Shown in pieces: positions 16,869 through 24,165 of a DNA stretch of 47,625 nt; position 1 is the stretch's first letter; every line of letters begins with the position of its first letter. A program made the position numbers and the translations under genes. Under the pieces are notes generated by a model. It made no database searches and was not told the DNA's origin. It saw only the letters and a program-made list of their open reading frames with translations. Location of the stretch: assembly GCF_014495685.1 (NCBI RefSeq), contig NZ_JACTVI010000061.1, positions 1 through 47,625 on the forward strand, in the 5' to 3' direction. Source of the DNA: Streptomyces sp. TRM68367 (lineage in GTDB: Bacteria; Actinomycetota; Actinomycetes; Streptomycetales; Streptomycetaceae).

Positions 16869-17831
16869 TCAGCTATTGACCCACCCCTTCACCAGCCACA
16901 GCTGGTCGATGAGGGCATCGCACTGATTGCCCTCCTCACACGAGAGCTTGATGGTGTTCGTGTTCTTGTTGAGCTGGATCCAGTTGTAGGTCTTCGTCCA
17001 GCCCTTCTCGTAGTCGCCCTCGGGAGCCTTCGCGTAGTTCTTCAGGTTGACCGGCGAGTTGGCGGCAGTGCCGTTGACCGTGAGCGTGGCGGTGGCGTCC
17101 TTGCCCGGGACGCTGTAGCCGACGTAGACGCTGTACTTGCCGGACTTCGGGATGCGGTTGACGGTCCAGGTGACCGAGGAGCCGACCTGGTTGAAGCCCG
17201 CGACGTAGAACCCGCCGTCCGCCTTGGCGCCCTTGACGTCGGACGCCACGGTCGCGCCGCCGTCCAGGCGCAGCGCCTTCGCGTCGACCGTCGGCAGCTT
17301 CACCTCGGCCTGGCTGTCGCTGGGCGACGGGCTCGGCTTGTTCTCCTGCGACTGCTCGGGGGTGGCGCCGGCCTCGCTGCCGGAGCCGCTGTCCTTGTTG
17401 TTGCCGCCCAGCATCGCCACACCGATACCGATCACCACCGCGGCGACCACGGCGACGGCGCCGATCAGCAGTCCCTTGGTGTTGGGGCCGCGGCTCCGGC
17501 CGCCGCCGCCCGGTACGGACTGCTGGGTCGTGGGCGCCCCGCCCGGGAACGTCTCCGGCGCCGCGTAGTGCGCGTTCGGCTGGCCGTAGGCGCCCTGCTG
17601 CTGCGGCGCCTGACCGTACGCGGCGGTCGCCCCGGGCTGCGCGGGCTGGCCGGCGTTCGGGCCGGGCTGGCCGTACTGGCGTGTGCCGACCGTATGCACT
17701 CTGTTGACCGAGTTCGGATAGCCGTAGCCCCCGGAGGGCGGCTGGGCCCCGTTGGCCTGACCGTCGGCGTAGAGATAGCCGAACGGGTCGTCGTCCTCGG
17801 GCGTGCTCGCGCCGTTGTTGCCGGGCGTCAT
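16869..17831 (-). CDS. Membrane-anchored carbohydrate-binding protein (CBM6/35-like)
   Basis: A 320-residue protein in three parts. Residues 1-140 are a Pro/Gln/Gly/Tyr-rich disordered region on the cytoplasmic side, with repeats such as AYGQAPQQQGAYGQ. Residues about 141-165 are one membrane helix (GLLIGAVAVVAAVVIGIGVA). After a Ser/Pro linker, a beta-sandwich of about 130 residues outside the cell (ALRLDGGATV through GYSVPGKDATATLTVNG) resembles carbohydrate-binding modules 6 and 35. Two Cys near the end (LSCEEGNQCDAL) probably form a disulfide. There is no catalytic domain. It may tether the cell to polysaccharide or sense cell-wall sugars; the ligand is unknown. Confidence 0.8.
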   Translation of the reverse strand: MTPGNNGASTPEDDDPFGYLYADGQANGAQPPSGGYGYPNSVNRVHTVGTRQYGQPGPNAGQPAQPGATAAYGQAPQQQGAYGQPNAHYAAPETFPGGAPTTQQSVPGGGGRSRGPNTKGLLIGAVAVVAAVVIGIGVAMLGGNNKDSGSGSEAGATPEQSQENKPSPSPSDSQAEVKLPTVDAKALRLDGGATVASDVKGAKADGGFYVAGFNQVGSSVTWTVNRIPKSGKYSVYVGYSVPGKDATATLTVNGTAANSPVNLKNYAKAPEGDYEKGWTKTYNWIQLNKNTNTIKLSCEEGNQCDALIDQLWLVKGWVNS

Positions 17832-17950
17832 CCCTTGGTCTCCTCAACAGGTGCGGTGGTGATGCGGTACGAGTGGTGAGAGGGCGAGCCTACCCGCTCT
17901 TCCTGAGCCAAACGGGTGACTCGCACCGCATCGATGCGCTGACCTGGGGG

Positions 17951-19606
17951 TCATCCGGCACGGCGGTGCTGTTTGGGACGAGATCGTTTCTCGACGTACA
18001 TCCGCTCGTCAGCGGATTTCAACACTTCGTCCGCAGTCATGCCGCAGTGTGCCCAGCCGATCCCGAAGCTGGCGCCGACCCGCACGGCCCGTCCCTCGGC
18101 CCGGATGGGCTGGATGATCTCGTTGCGCAGCCGCACGGCGAGATCCTGGGCGTCGGCCCGGCCGAGCCCGTCGGCGAGGATCACGAACTCGTCGCCGCCG
18201 AGCCGGGCGACGGTGTCGCCGTCGCGCACGCCGCCGGAGAGCCTGCGCGCGACCTCGATGAGGACGGCGTCGCCGGCGTTGTGCCCGAACCGGTCGTTGA
18301 TCGACTTGAAGCCGTCGAGGTCGCAGAAGAGGACCGCGAGGCCCTTGGTGCCGTCGTCCCGGTCGGCGGGCGGGGTGACGGTGTGCACATGGTGGTCGTA
18401 GGCGTCGTACGGCTCGCTGCCCGGCCGGAAGTCGAAGCCGTGGCCGCCGTGGGCGGGGTGGCCGTAGGCGGCGTCGATGGAGTCGACCGCGGCCGGGTGC
18501 GGGAACTGCGGGCGCCGGCACAGGCGGGCGGACAGACGCGAGCGCAGCTCGGCGGAGTTGGGCAGGCCGGTGAGCGAGTCGTGCGAGGCGCGGTGGGCGA
18601 GCTGCAGCTCGCGGCGCTTGCGCTCCTCGATGTCCTCGACGTGGGTGAGCAGGAAGCGGGGACCGTCGGCGGCGTCGGCGACGACGGAGTTGCGCAGGGA
18701 CACCCACACGTACGTGCCGTCGCGGCGGCCCAGGCGCAGCTCGGCGCGGCCGCCCTCGGCGGAGGTCCGCAGCAGCGTGCCGATGTCCTCGGGGTGGACG
18801 AGGTCGGAGAAGGAGTAGCGGCGCATCGCGGAGGCGGGGCGGCCCAGCAGCCGGCACAGGGCGTCGTTGGTGCGCAGGATCCGGCCGTGCTGTTCGCCGC
18901 CCATCTCGGCGATGGCCATGCCGGAGGGGGCGTACTCGAAGGCCTGCCGGAAGCTCTCCTCGCTCGCCCGCAGGGCCTGCTGCTCCCGCTCCAGGCGGAC
19001 CAGGGCGCGCTGCATGTTGGACCGCAGGCGGGCGTTGCTGATCGCGATGGCGGCCTGGAAGGCGTACATCTGGAGGGCCTCGCGGCCCCAGGCGCCGGGC
19101 CGCCGGCCGTTGCGCGGCCGGTCCACGGACAGCACGCCGATCAGCTCGCCGCTGGATCCGCCGCCCTGGGGTCCGGGCGCGTACATCGGGGCGAAGAGCC
19201 GGTCGGCCGGGTGCCACTCGTCCTCGAAGCGGGGCGCGGGGCCGTCGGTGTACCACTGCGGGACGTCGTCGTCGTCGAGGATCCAGCCTTCGGTGTGGGG
19301 TATGAACACCAGGTCGCCCCACTGCTCGCCCATGGCCAGGCGCCGTTCCCAGGAATCGCGGGAGCCGACCCGGCCGGTGATGAGGGCCTCGGCTGCCGGG
19401 TTGCCGGCGAGGGCGGCGACGACCAGGTCGCCGTCGGGGCGGACGAGGTTGACGCATGCGAGCTCGTACCCGAGGCCGTCGACCACGCCGTCGGCGACGG
19501 TCTGCAGTGTGTCCGCCAGGCTGCGGGCCGTGTTCATGTCCGCCATGACCTGGTGCAGCTGTCGCAAGGAGGCAAGACGGACGTACGGCTCCGACTCGGT
19601 CTCCAT
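17951..19606 (-). CDS. cdgB: GAF-PAS-GGDEF diguanylate cyclase CdgB
   Basis: A 551-residue cytoplasmic enzyme predicted to make cyclic di-GMP from two GTP. A GAF domain spans about residues 20-175, a PAS/PAC domain about 205-335, and the GGDEF domain the rest. The catalytic RLGGDEFVIL is intact, and an RDGD I-site lies five residues before it, so product inhibition is expected. A disordered Gly/His/Asp-rich insert of about 60 residues separates SLTGLPN from FCDLDGFK. The architecture and neighbourhood match Streptomyces CdgB, a BldD-regulated cyclase affecting development. The GAF and PAS ligands are unknown. Confidence 0.92.
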   Translation of the reverse strand: METESEPYVRLASLRQLHQVMADMNTARSLADTLQTVADGVVDGLGYELACVNLVRPDGDLVVAALAGNPAAEALITGRVGSRDSWERRLAMGEQWGDLVFIPHTEGWILDDDDVPQWYTDGPAPRFEDEWHPADRLFAPMYAPGPQGGGSSGELIGVLSVDRPRNGRRPGAWGREALQMYAFQAAIAISNARLRSNMQRALVRLEREQQALRASEESFRQAFEYAPSGMAIAEMGGEQHGRILRTNDALCRLLGRPASAMRRYSFSDLVHPEDIGTLLRTSAEGGRAELRLGRRDGTYVWVSLRNSVVADAADGPRFLLTHVEDIEERKRRELQLAHRASHDSLTGLPNSAELRSRLSARLCRRPQFPHPAAVDSIDAAYGHPAHGGHGFDFRPGSEPYDAYDHHVHTVTPPADRDDGTKGLAVLFCDLDGFKSINDRFGHNAGDAVLIEVARRLSGGVRDGDTVARLGGDEFVILADGLGRADAQDLAVRLRNEIIQPIRAEGRAVRVGASFGIGWAHCGMTADEVLKSADERMYVEKRSRPKQHRRAG

Positions 19607-19716
19607 GCTCGCCCTCCCCCCGAGACCTCGTAGCGAATCAAGGGTTCTCTTCGGCGCCTTTACTGGGTGTGCCCTATCAGCTTCCCCGCCACTGAATCAC
19701 AGCGCGCTGCCCACTC

Positions 19717-19731
19717 GGTACACAGGGTCAA
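19717..19731 (-). promoter_or_regulatory. BldD-like box upstream of cdgB
   Basis: GGTACACAGGGTCAA fits the BldD consensus nTnACnCWGnGTnAn (from memory) at 8 of 9 fixed positions. cdgB is a known BldD target in Streptomyces, which raises confidence. Confidence 0.65.
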
Positions 19732-19745
19732 CAATTCTCGCCCCT

Positions 19746-19761
19746 TGTGACTCAAGTCACA
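19746..19761. promoter_or_regulatory. Perfect Crp-like palindrome upstream of cdgB
   Basis: TGTGACTCAAGTCACA is a perfect TGTGA-N6-TCACA dyad and also fits GTG-N6-GNCAC, the motif I recall for Streptomyces Crp. It is 140 bases before the cdgB start and about 170 before the flavin reductase start. Confidence 0.65.
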
Positions 19762-19840
19762 TGCGACCAGGAGCAATTGAGTGGAGTTTCCACGGACTTC
19801 CGGTGTACTTACCGAACGCAAACTTTGTGGGGTTCCGCCA

Positions 19841-19880
19841 GGAGTCCTAGGTCCCGCTCGGGAGTCCTAGGACCCGATTC
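19841..19880. repeat. 20-bp direct repeat with CCTAGG centres
   Basis: GGAGTCCTAGGTCCCGCTCG is followed directly by GGAGTCCTAGGACCCGATTC, 16 of 20 identical. Each carries the palindrome CCTAGG. It lies 38-77 bases before the flavin reductase -10 element and could be a pair of activator sites. Confidence 0.6.
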
Positions 19881-19917
19881 GGGCCGTAGGCCGATGCGGG
19901 GCGCGCAAGGCGGGGAC

Positions 19918-19923
19918 TAGCGT
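19918..19923 (+). promoter_or_regulatory. -10 element of the flavin reductase gene
   Basis: TAGCGT lies 7 bases before the GTG, consistent with a leaderless transcript. Confidence 0.45.
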
Positions 19924-19930
19924 CTCCGGC

Positions 19931-20518
19931 GTGCCGAACACTCCCCCTTTCCCCCTCCCGCCCATCACCGCCGCGCCCGCCGCCGGGCATGCTGTGGGGG
20001 TGAGCAACGACGAGTTCCGCGCCGCCATGTCCCGGCTGGCCGCGGGCGTGGTCCTGGTGACCGCGCAGGAGCCGCCGCTCGACCCGGACGACCCGAGCGC
20101 ACCGGGCAGCGAGGACGTGGGCATGACGGCCACGGCCTTCATGTCGGTGTCCCTGGATCCGCCCCTGGTGCTGGTCAGCCTGCGCGACGGCTCCCGTATG
20201 GACGACCTGCTGGCCGAGCAGCCGCTGTGGGCGGTCTCGGTGCTCTCGCAGAGCCAGCGGCACATCGCCGGCCGCTTCGCGATGAAGGGCCGGCTCAGCG
20301 ACCGGCTGCTGTTCCAGGACATCCCGTACGTCCGCGGCGAGCACTCCGGGGCCCCGCTGGTCGGCGGCGCCCTGGCCGTCCTGGAATGCCGCACCGAGCA
20401 GCGGGTGCCGGCCGGGGACCACACGCTGGTGATCGGCCGGGTGCTGAGCGCGCGGGTGCCGAGTTCGGACGGGAGGCCGTTGGCTTATTTCCGGGGGCGG
20501 TACCGGCAGTTGGGGTGA
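19931..20518 (+). CDS. Flavin reductase-like FMN-binding protein
   Basis: A 195-residue member of the flavin reductase (DIM6/NTAB) split-barrel family, which reduces free FMN with NAD(P)H or binds FMN as a cofactor. Family strands are clear: FRAAMSRLAAGVVLVTA, GMTATAFMSVSLDPPLVLVSL, GRFAMKG and the C-terminal PLAYFRGRYRQLG. The GTG at 19931 is supported by a -10 element 7 bases upstream. A second in-frame GTG at 20000 starts closer to the conserved domain and cannot be excluded. No partner monooxygenase is adjacent, so its acceptor is unknown. Confidence 0.87.
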   Translation: MPNTPPFPLPPITAAPAAGHAVGVSNDEFRAAMSRLAAGVVLVTAQEPPLDPDDPSAPGSEDVGMTATAFMSVSLDPPLVLVSLRDGSRMDDLLAEQPLWAVSVLSQSQRHIAGRFAMKGRLSDRLLFQDIPYVRGEHSGAPLVGGALAVLECRTEQRVPAGDHTLVIGRVLSARVPSSDGRPLAYFRGRYRQLG

Positions 20519-20555
20519 GCCGGTAATCCCGTGGCCCGCCGCCGGTCGGCGCGCC

Positions 20556-20561
20556 TAGGGT
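20556..20561 (+). promoter_or_regulatory. -10 element of the truncated acetyltransferase gene
   Basis: TAGGGT lies 6 bases before the GTG at 20568. Confidence 0.45.
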
Positions 20562-20567
20562 GCGCGG

Positions 20568-20850
20568 GTGACGGCACCCACTCTGGAAGAGATCACTCCC
20601 GCAAACCTCGACGCCGCCGTCGGCATCCGGGTCCGCCCCGACCAGGAACACGCGGTCTCACCGGTCGTGCAGACCCTCGCGGAGGCGTACGTCCATCCCG
20701 CCGACGTCGCCTGGCCCCGCCTGATCGTCGACGGGGGCCGCGCGGCCGGCTTTCTGATGGCCTTCTTCAACATCGACTGGCACGGCGACGGCAGCCTCTT
20801 CCGCTCGGGTCTGTGGCGGCTGAACATCGCTGCCGACGCCGTCCGGTCCC
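20568..20850 (+). pseudogene. Truncated GNAT acetyltransferase
   Basis: The first 94 codons read as the N-terminal half of a spermidine/spermine-type GNAT enzyme: TLEEITPANLDAAVGIRV, AYVHPADVAWPRLIVDGG, then FLMAFFNIDWHGDG and GLWRLNIAADA. Right after LNIAADA, where the acetyl-CoA loop (Q/R-x-x-G-x-G/A) should follow, the protein turns into low-complexity sequence. The frame stays open to 20963 only because it runs antisense through arfB. The acetyl-CoA site and C-terminal half are missing, so this is a deletion remnant. A 22-base tandem duplication begins 15 bases beyond the break. Confidence 0.75.
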
Positions 20851-20864
20851 ATGCCGCTGTCCGT

Positions 20865-20908
20865 TCAGTTCCAGTGCTTGGGCGAGTCAGTTCCAGTGCT
20901 TGGGCGAG
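20865..20908. repeat. 22-bp tandem duplication at the arfB 3' end
   Basis: Two identical 22-base units abut at 20865-20886 and 20887-20908. The second encodes the last codons and stop of arfB; the first is an extra copy just outside the gene, at the edge of the truncated acetyltransferase. Confidence 0.9.
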
Positions 20909-21324
20909 CGCCCGCGTTTGGTCTCCGCCCGCTGCTTCTTCTCCCGCAGCCGCCGCTCGTTGATGCCGCGCGGGACCCGGGTCGGCTTGCGCGGCCTGGG
21001 CGGGGGTGCGGTGGCCTCCGCCAGGAGCGCGGCGAGGCGCACGGCGGCCGTCTCGCGGTTGCGCCACTGGGACCGGTGCTCGGCGGCGCGTACGGTGACG
21101 ACCCCGTCGGCCAGCCGTCCCGCCAGCCGCGTCAGCGCCCGCTGCTTCCACACCTCGGGCAGCGCCTCGGTGCGGGCCAGGTCGAACCGCAGTTCGACCT
21201 GGGTGTCACTGGTGTTGACGTGCTGTCCGCCGGGTCCCGACGAGCGCGAGAAACGCCACATCAGCTCGGCCTCGGGCAGGGAGACGGAGCCACGGATGAC
21301 ATAGGGACCGGACATGCCGTACAT
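20887..21324 (-). CDS. arfB: ArfB-type peptidyl-tRNA hydrolase (ribosome rescue)
   Basis: A 145-residue single-domain relative of class I release factors that frees ribosomes stalled on mRNAs without a stop codon. The catalytic GGQ is at residues 32-34 in SSGPGGQHVN. The C-terminal tail is strongly basic (RLREKKQRAETKRGRSPKHWN region), as needed to enter the empty mRNA channel. Codon-recognition domains are absent. The ATG at 21324 has GAGGCGG at suitable distance; the ATG at 21315, three codons in, is an alternative. It stands alone and is convergent with the acetyltransferase remnant. Confidence 0.92.
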   Translation of the reverse strand: MYGMSGPYVIRGSVSLPEAELMWRFSRSSGPGGQHVNTSDTQVELRFDLARTEALPEVWKQRALTRLAGRLADGVVTVRAAEHRSQWRNRETAAVRLAALLAEATAPPPRPRKPTRVPRGINERRLREKKQRAETKRGRSPKHWN

Positions 21325-21482
21325 GTTCCCGCCTCTGTCCGGTCCACGTCACGCGAATATCCCTGACTCCGGTCTTCGGTAAAGAAAGTAAAGAGACCTG
21401 GAACCTCGCGTCCGCCCCTCGCGTTCATAGGGGTAGCTGTAGCTTCTTGCCGTACGTACACGAGGGAAGGGACTCCCGAACC

Positions 21483-22058
21483 ATGGCTGTAAGCCTGTCC
21501 AAGGGTGGCAACGTCTCGCTCACCAAGGAGGCGCCGGGCCTGACCGCCGTCACCGTGGGCCTCGGCTGGGACGTCCGCACCACCACCGGCACGGACTTCG
21601 ACCTCGACGCGTCCGCGATCGCGGTGAACACACAGGGCAAGGTCTACTCGGACGCGCACTTCGTCTTCTTCAACAACAAGCAGACGCCGGACAACACCAT
21701 CGTCCACACCGGCGACAACCGCACCGGTGAGGGCGAGGGCGACGACGAGGCGATCAACGTCAACCTCGCCACCCTCCCGGCCGACATCGACAAGATCGTC
21801 TTCCCGGTCTCGATCTACGACGCCGAGAACCGCAGCCAGAACTTCGGCCAGGTCCGCAACGCCTACATCCGCATCGTCAACCAGGCCGGCGGCACCGAGA
21901 TCGCCCGCTACGACCTCTCCGAGGACGCCGCCACCGAGACCGCCATGGTCTTCGGCGAGCTCTACCGCAACGGCGCGGAGTGGAAGTTCCGCGCGGTCGG
22001 CCAGGGCTACGCCTCGGGCCTGGTGGGCATCGCCCAGGACTTCGGCGTGAACGTCTGA
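21483..22058 (+). CDS. TerD-family protein
   Basis: A 191-residue beta-sandwich protein of the TerD/CABP family, named for tellurite resistance but in Streptomyces a calcium-binding protein present in several copies and tied to differentiation. Typical elements: VSLSKGGNVSLTKEAPGL at the start, VGLGWDVRTTTGTDFDLDASA with acidic calcium ligands, and GDNRTGEGEGDDEAI, another acidic ligand loop. AAGGGA precedes the ATG at 21483. It is monocistronic with its own terminator. Tellurite resistance itself cannot be inferred without the terABC genes. Confidence 0.93.
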   Translation: MAVSLSKGGNVSLTKEAPGLTAVTVGLGWDVRTTTGTDFDLDASAIAVNTQGKVYSDAHFVFFNNKQTPDNTIVHTGDNRTGEGEGDDEAINVNLATLPADIDKIVFPVSIYDAENRSQNFGQVRNAYIRIVNQAGGTEIARYDLSEDAATETAMVFGELYRNGAEWKFRAVGQGYASGLVGIAQDFGVNV

Positions 22059-22072
22059 CGACGCCCCGACCT

Positions 22073-22103
22073 CGAAGGCCCCCGGTGACACCGGGGGCCT
22101 TCG
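22073..22103 (+). terminator. Terminator of the terD gene
   Basis: A 14-bp perfect stem (22073-22086 with 22090-22103) around a 3-base loop, starting 15 bases after the stop, followed by TGTGTGTG. Confidence 0.88.
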
Positions 22104-22169
22104 TGTGTGTGGCCCGCGCCCACTCGGCTCTCGCCCCTCGCTCCTCGCTGTGGACCCTTGTGCTAACCG

Positions 22170-22182
22170 ATCGAATCTCGAT
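22170..22182. promoter_or_regulatory. Candidate operator of the DUF2975-Xre operon
   Basis: ATCGA-ATC-TCGAT is a perfect 5-bp dyad 47 bases before the first gene. The operon's own Xre regulator is the obvious candidate to bind it. Confidence 0.4.
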
Positions 22183-22228
22183 AGGTTTCTCTCGTGAATC
22201 GATGGATGGTGGCGGGCAGGGGGAGACG

Positions 22229-22750
22229 ATGCGGGTAGCCATGGGTCAGGCGCTGGGGAAGGTGACCGTGCTGGCGCTGCGCCCCGTGATCGCGGCGCTG
22301 CTGGCCGGCTCGGTGTTCGTGCAGGCGATGATGGTTCCGCTGCTGGCCGTCGACATCTGGGGCCCCGATCCGGACATGGCGCACCTGCGCATCCCGTTCC
22401 TCGCGATCGCCGTCCTGGGTGTCGTGGCCGCCCAGGTCGTGCTGCTCTGCGTATGGCGGCTGGTGACGATGGTGCGGCGCGGCACGGTGTTCTCCCCCGC
22501 CGCTTTCCGGTACGTGGACGTCATGACCGGCGCCTTCGTGGCGGCCGCCGCCCTGGTGTTCGCGCTCGCGGTGGTCCTGGCGCCGGGCGAGGCCGTCGCC
22601 CCGGGTGTCGTCCTGCTGGTCTGCATGGTCAGCCTGGCGGTCCTGGGGGTGGCGCTCATCGTGCTGGTGCTGCGGATGCTGCTCGCCCAGGCAGTGGCGC
22701 GCGAGATCGAGGCGGCGCGGATGCGGGCCGAGCTGGACGAGGTGATCTGA
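22229..22750 (+). CDS. DUF2975 membrane protein
   Basis: A 173-residue integral membrane protein with four predicted helices (near ALRPVIAALLAGSVF, FLAIAVLGVVAAQVVLLCV, AFVAAAALVFALAVVLA and VVLLVCMVSLAVLGVALIVLVL). A basic loop (RLVTMVRRGTVFS) lies between helices 2 and 3, and a charged C-terminal helix follows. The ATG at 22229 has GGGGGAG close upstream. It overlaps the following Xre-type gene by one base. DUF2975 proteins are regularly paired with YozG-like Xre regulators, as here. The function of the pair is not known; a membrane sensor controlling the regulator is one idea. Confidence 0.85.
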   Translation: MRVAMGQALGKVTVLALRPVIAALLAGSVFVQAMMVPLLAVDIWGPDPDMAHLRIPFLAIAVLGVVAAQVVLLCVWRLVTMVRRGTVFSPAAFRYVDVMTGAFVAAAALVFALAVVLAPGEAVAPGVVLLVCMVSLAVLGVALIVLVLRMLLAQAVAREIEAARMRAELDEVI

Positions 22751-22995
22751 TGCCGATCGCCGTCGACATCGCGTTGATGCTGGCCAAGCGGAAGATGTCC
22801 GTGGGCGAGCTGGCCGACCGCGTCGGGATCACGCCCGCCAACCTGGCGGTGCTCAAGAACGGCCGCGCAAAGGCGGTGCGCTTCACGACCCTCGCCGCGC
22901 TGTGCGAGGTGCTCGAGTGCCAGCCGGGAGACCTGCTGCGCTGGGAGCCGGAGGCCGCCGCGGAAGGGGACGCGGCAGAGGGGGACGCCGCATGA
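22750..22995 (+). CDS. Xre/YozG-family transcriptional regulator
   Basis: An 81-residue protein that is essentially one helix-turn-helix: IALMLAKRKMSVGELADRVGITPANLAVLKNGRAKAVRFTTLAALCEVLECQPGDLL in segments, followed by a short repetitive acidic tail (EGDAAEGDAA) coded by a direct repeat. It overlaps the DUF2975 gene by one base and the following acetyltransferase gene by four bases, so all three are translated together. It probably binds the dyad upstream of the operon. Confidence 0.9.
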   Translation: MPIAVDIALMLAKRKMSVGELADRVGITPANLAVLKNGRAKAVRFTTLAALCEVLECQPGDLLRWEPEAAAEGDAAEGDAA

Positions 22996-23516
22996 TCCTG
23001 GAGCCCCTCCCCTTCACCCCCGGCCAGGGCATCCCGGACCCGCTGCTCACCGAACTCACCGCCCTGTACGCGACCAACCGCGAGTTCCACGCGCTCAGCG
23101 GCGACTTCCCGGACCCGGACGACATCCGCCCGGAGCAGGTGGCGGGCGCGCTCGCCGGTGAGCTGGTGAATCCGGACGTGGAGGTGCTGCTGGCGCGCGG
23201 CGAAGCGCGCCTGGTGGGGATCGCGATCACCCTCGCCCGGCATCCCGACCCGCGCGACCCGGACCCGTGGATCGGCCTGCTGATGGTCGACGCGCGCCGG
23301 CACCGGCAGGGACACGGGCGGCGGCTCGCCCGGCTCGTCGAGGACCGGTTCCGCGCCGCCGGACGCTCCGCCGTCCGCCTCGCCGTCCTCGACACCAACC
23401 CCAAGGGCCTCGCCTTCTGGACCGCCCTCGGCTACGAGACCATCGACCACCGGGAAGACCGACAGCTCGGCCGGCCGTGCGCGGTGCTGCGCAAGGAGCT
23501 GCGCACCGCCGCCTGA
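22992..23516 (+). CDS. GNAT-family N-acetyltransferase
   Basis: A 174-residue acetyltransferase of the GNAT fold. The acetyl-CoA pyrophosphate loop is RRHRQGHGRRLAR (about residues 97-110), and the C-terminal strand has the usual NPKGLAFWTALGYE. The ATG at 22992 overlaps the Xre gene's stop (ATGA), making it the third gene of the DUF2975-Xre operon. The substrate is unknown; the family acetylates amines of small molecules, antibiotics or proteins. Its presence in the operon is less usual than the DUF2975-Xre pair itself. Confidence 0.88.
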   Translation: MILEPLPFTPGQGIPDPLLTELTALYATNREFHALSGDFPDPDDIRPEQVAGALAGELVNPDVEVLLARGEARLVGIAITLARHPDPRDPDPWIGLLMVDARRHRQGHGRRLARLVEDRFRAAGRSAVRLAVLDTNPKGLAFWTALGYETIDHREDRQLGRPCAVLRKELRTAA

Positions 23517-23628
23517 GCCGGCCCACGCACCCGGCCCGCGCACGCCCCGACCGGCCAGGCGCGCCCGGTGGGCGGTGGGCGCACCCCGCTCCCCCTGATC
23601 GGCCGACGCGCCCCGAGCCGCCCGTGGC

Positions 23629-24129
23629 TCAGCTCACCCGCGGAAAGCGCGCCTGGAGCGTCCAGATCGCCGGGTTCTCCGCCAGGTCCTCGTGCAGGTC
23701 GCACAGGTCGGCGATCAGATCCTGCAGGAAGTCGCGGGCCTCGCGGCGCAGTTCGGCGTGGGAGAAGGACAGGGGCGGCTCGCCCGACGGCTGCCAGTCC
23801 GCCGTGATGTCCACCCAGCCGAAGCGGCGCTCGAACAGCATCCGGTCGGTGGACTCGGTGAAGTCCAGCTCGGCCCGCTGCGGGCGGGCGGCGCGGGAGC
23901 CGGCGGGGTCCCGGTCGATGCGCTCCACGATGTCGCAGAGCGCCCAGGCGAAGTCGAGCACCGGCACCCATCCCCAGGCTGTGGACAGCTCCCGGTCCTT
24001 CCCGGTGCCGGCGAGATAGACGTCCCCGCAGAACAGGTCGTGCCGCAGTGTGTGGACGTCCGCGCGGCGGTAGTCGGCCTGGGGCGGATCGGGGAAACGG
24101 GTGGAGAGGGCGTAGCCGATGTCGAGCAC
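23629..24129 (-). CDS. Hypothetical protein conserved in actinomycetes
   Basis: A 166-residue soluble acidic protein. Features are YALSTRFPDP at the start, a Trp-rich centre (STAWGWVPVLDFAWALCDIVERI), FGWVDITADW and a Leu-rich helical end (EARDFLQDLIADLCDLHEDL). It looks like a complete small alpha/beta domain of the sort seen in immunity or SUKH/Imm-type single-domain proteins, but I cannot place it in a family. The GTG at 24129 is used. It diverges from the M1 peptidase gene, with only 36 bases between the two starts, so their promoters overlap. Confidence 0.7.
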   Translation of the reverse strand: MLDIGYALSTRFPDPPQADYRRADVHTLRHDLFCGDVYLAGTGKDRELSTAWGWVPVLDFAWALCDIVERIDRDPAGSRAARPQRAELDFTESTDRMLFERRFGWVDITADWQPSGEPPLSFSHAELRREARDFLQDLIADLCDLHEDLAENPAIWTLQARFPRVS

Positions 24130-24153
24130 CCGGTGATGGTGTCACGGCGCTCA

Positions 24154-24159
24154 TAGGAT
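24154..24159 (+). promoter_or_regulatory. -10 element of the M1 peptidase gene
   Basis: TAGGAT lies 6 bases before the GTG at 24166, suggesting a leaderless transcript. Confidence 0.55.
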
Positions 24160-24165
24160 CGCTGC

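Larger units (their letters stand above)
19607..19917. promoter_or_regulatory. Regulatory region between cdgB and the flavin reductase gene
   Basis: This gene-free stretch holds a BldD-like box, a Crp-like box and a 20-bp direct repeat (listed separately). It is less GC-rich than its surroundings, and no convincing reading frame is present. Confidence 0.6.

Noticed and set aside
20850..20963. C-terminal part of the open frame of the truncated acetyltransferase
   Set aside because: It is antisense to the end of arfB and has no similarity to the GNAT C-terminus.
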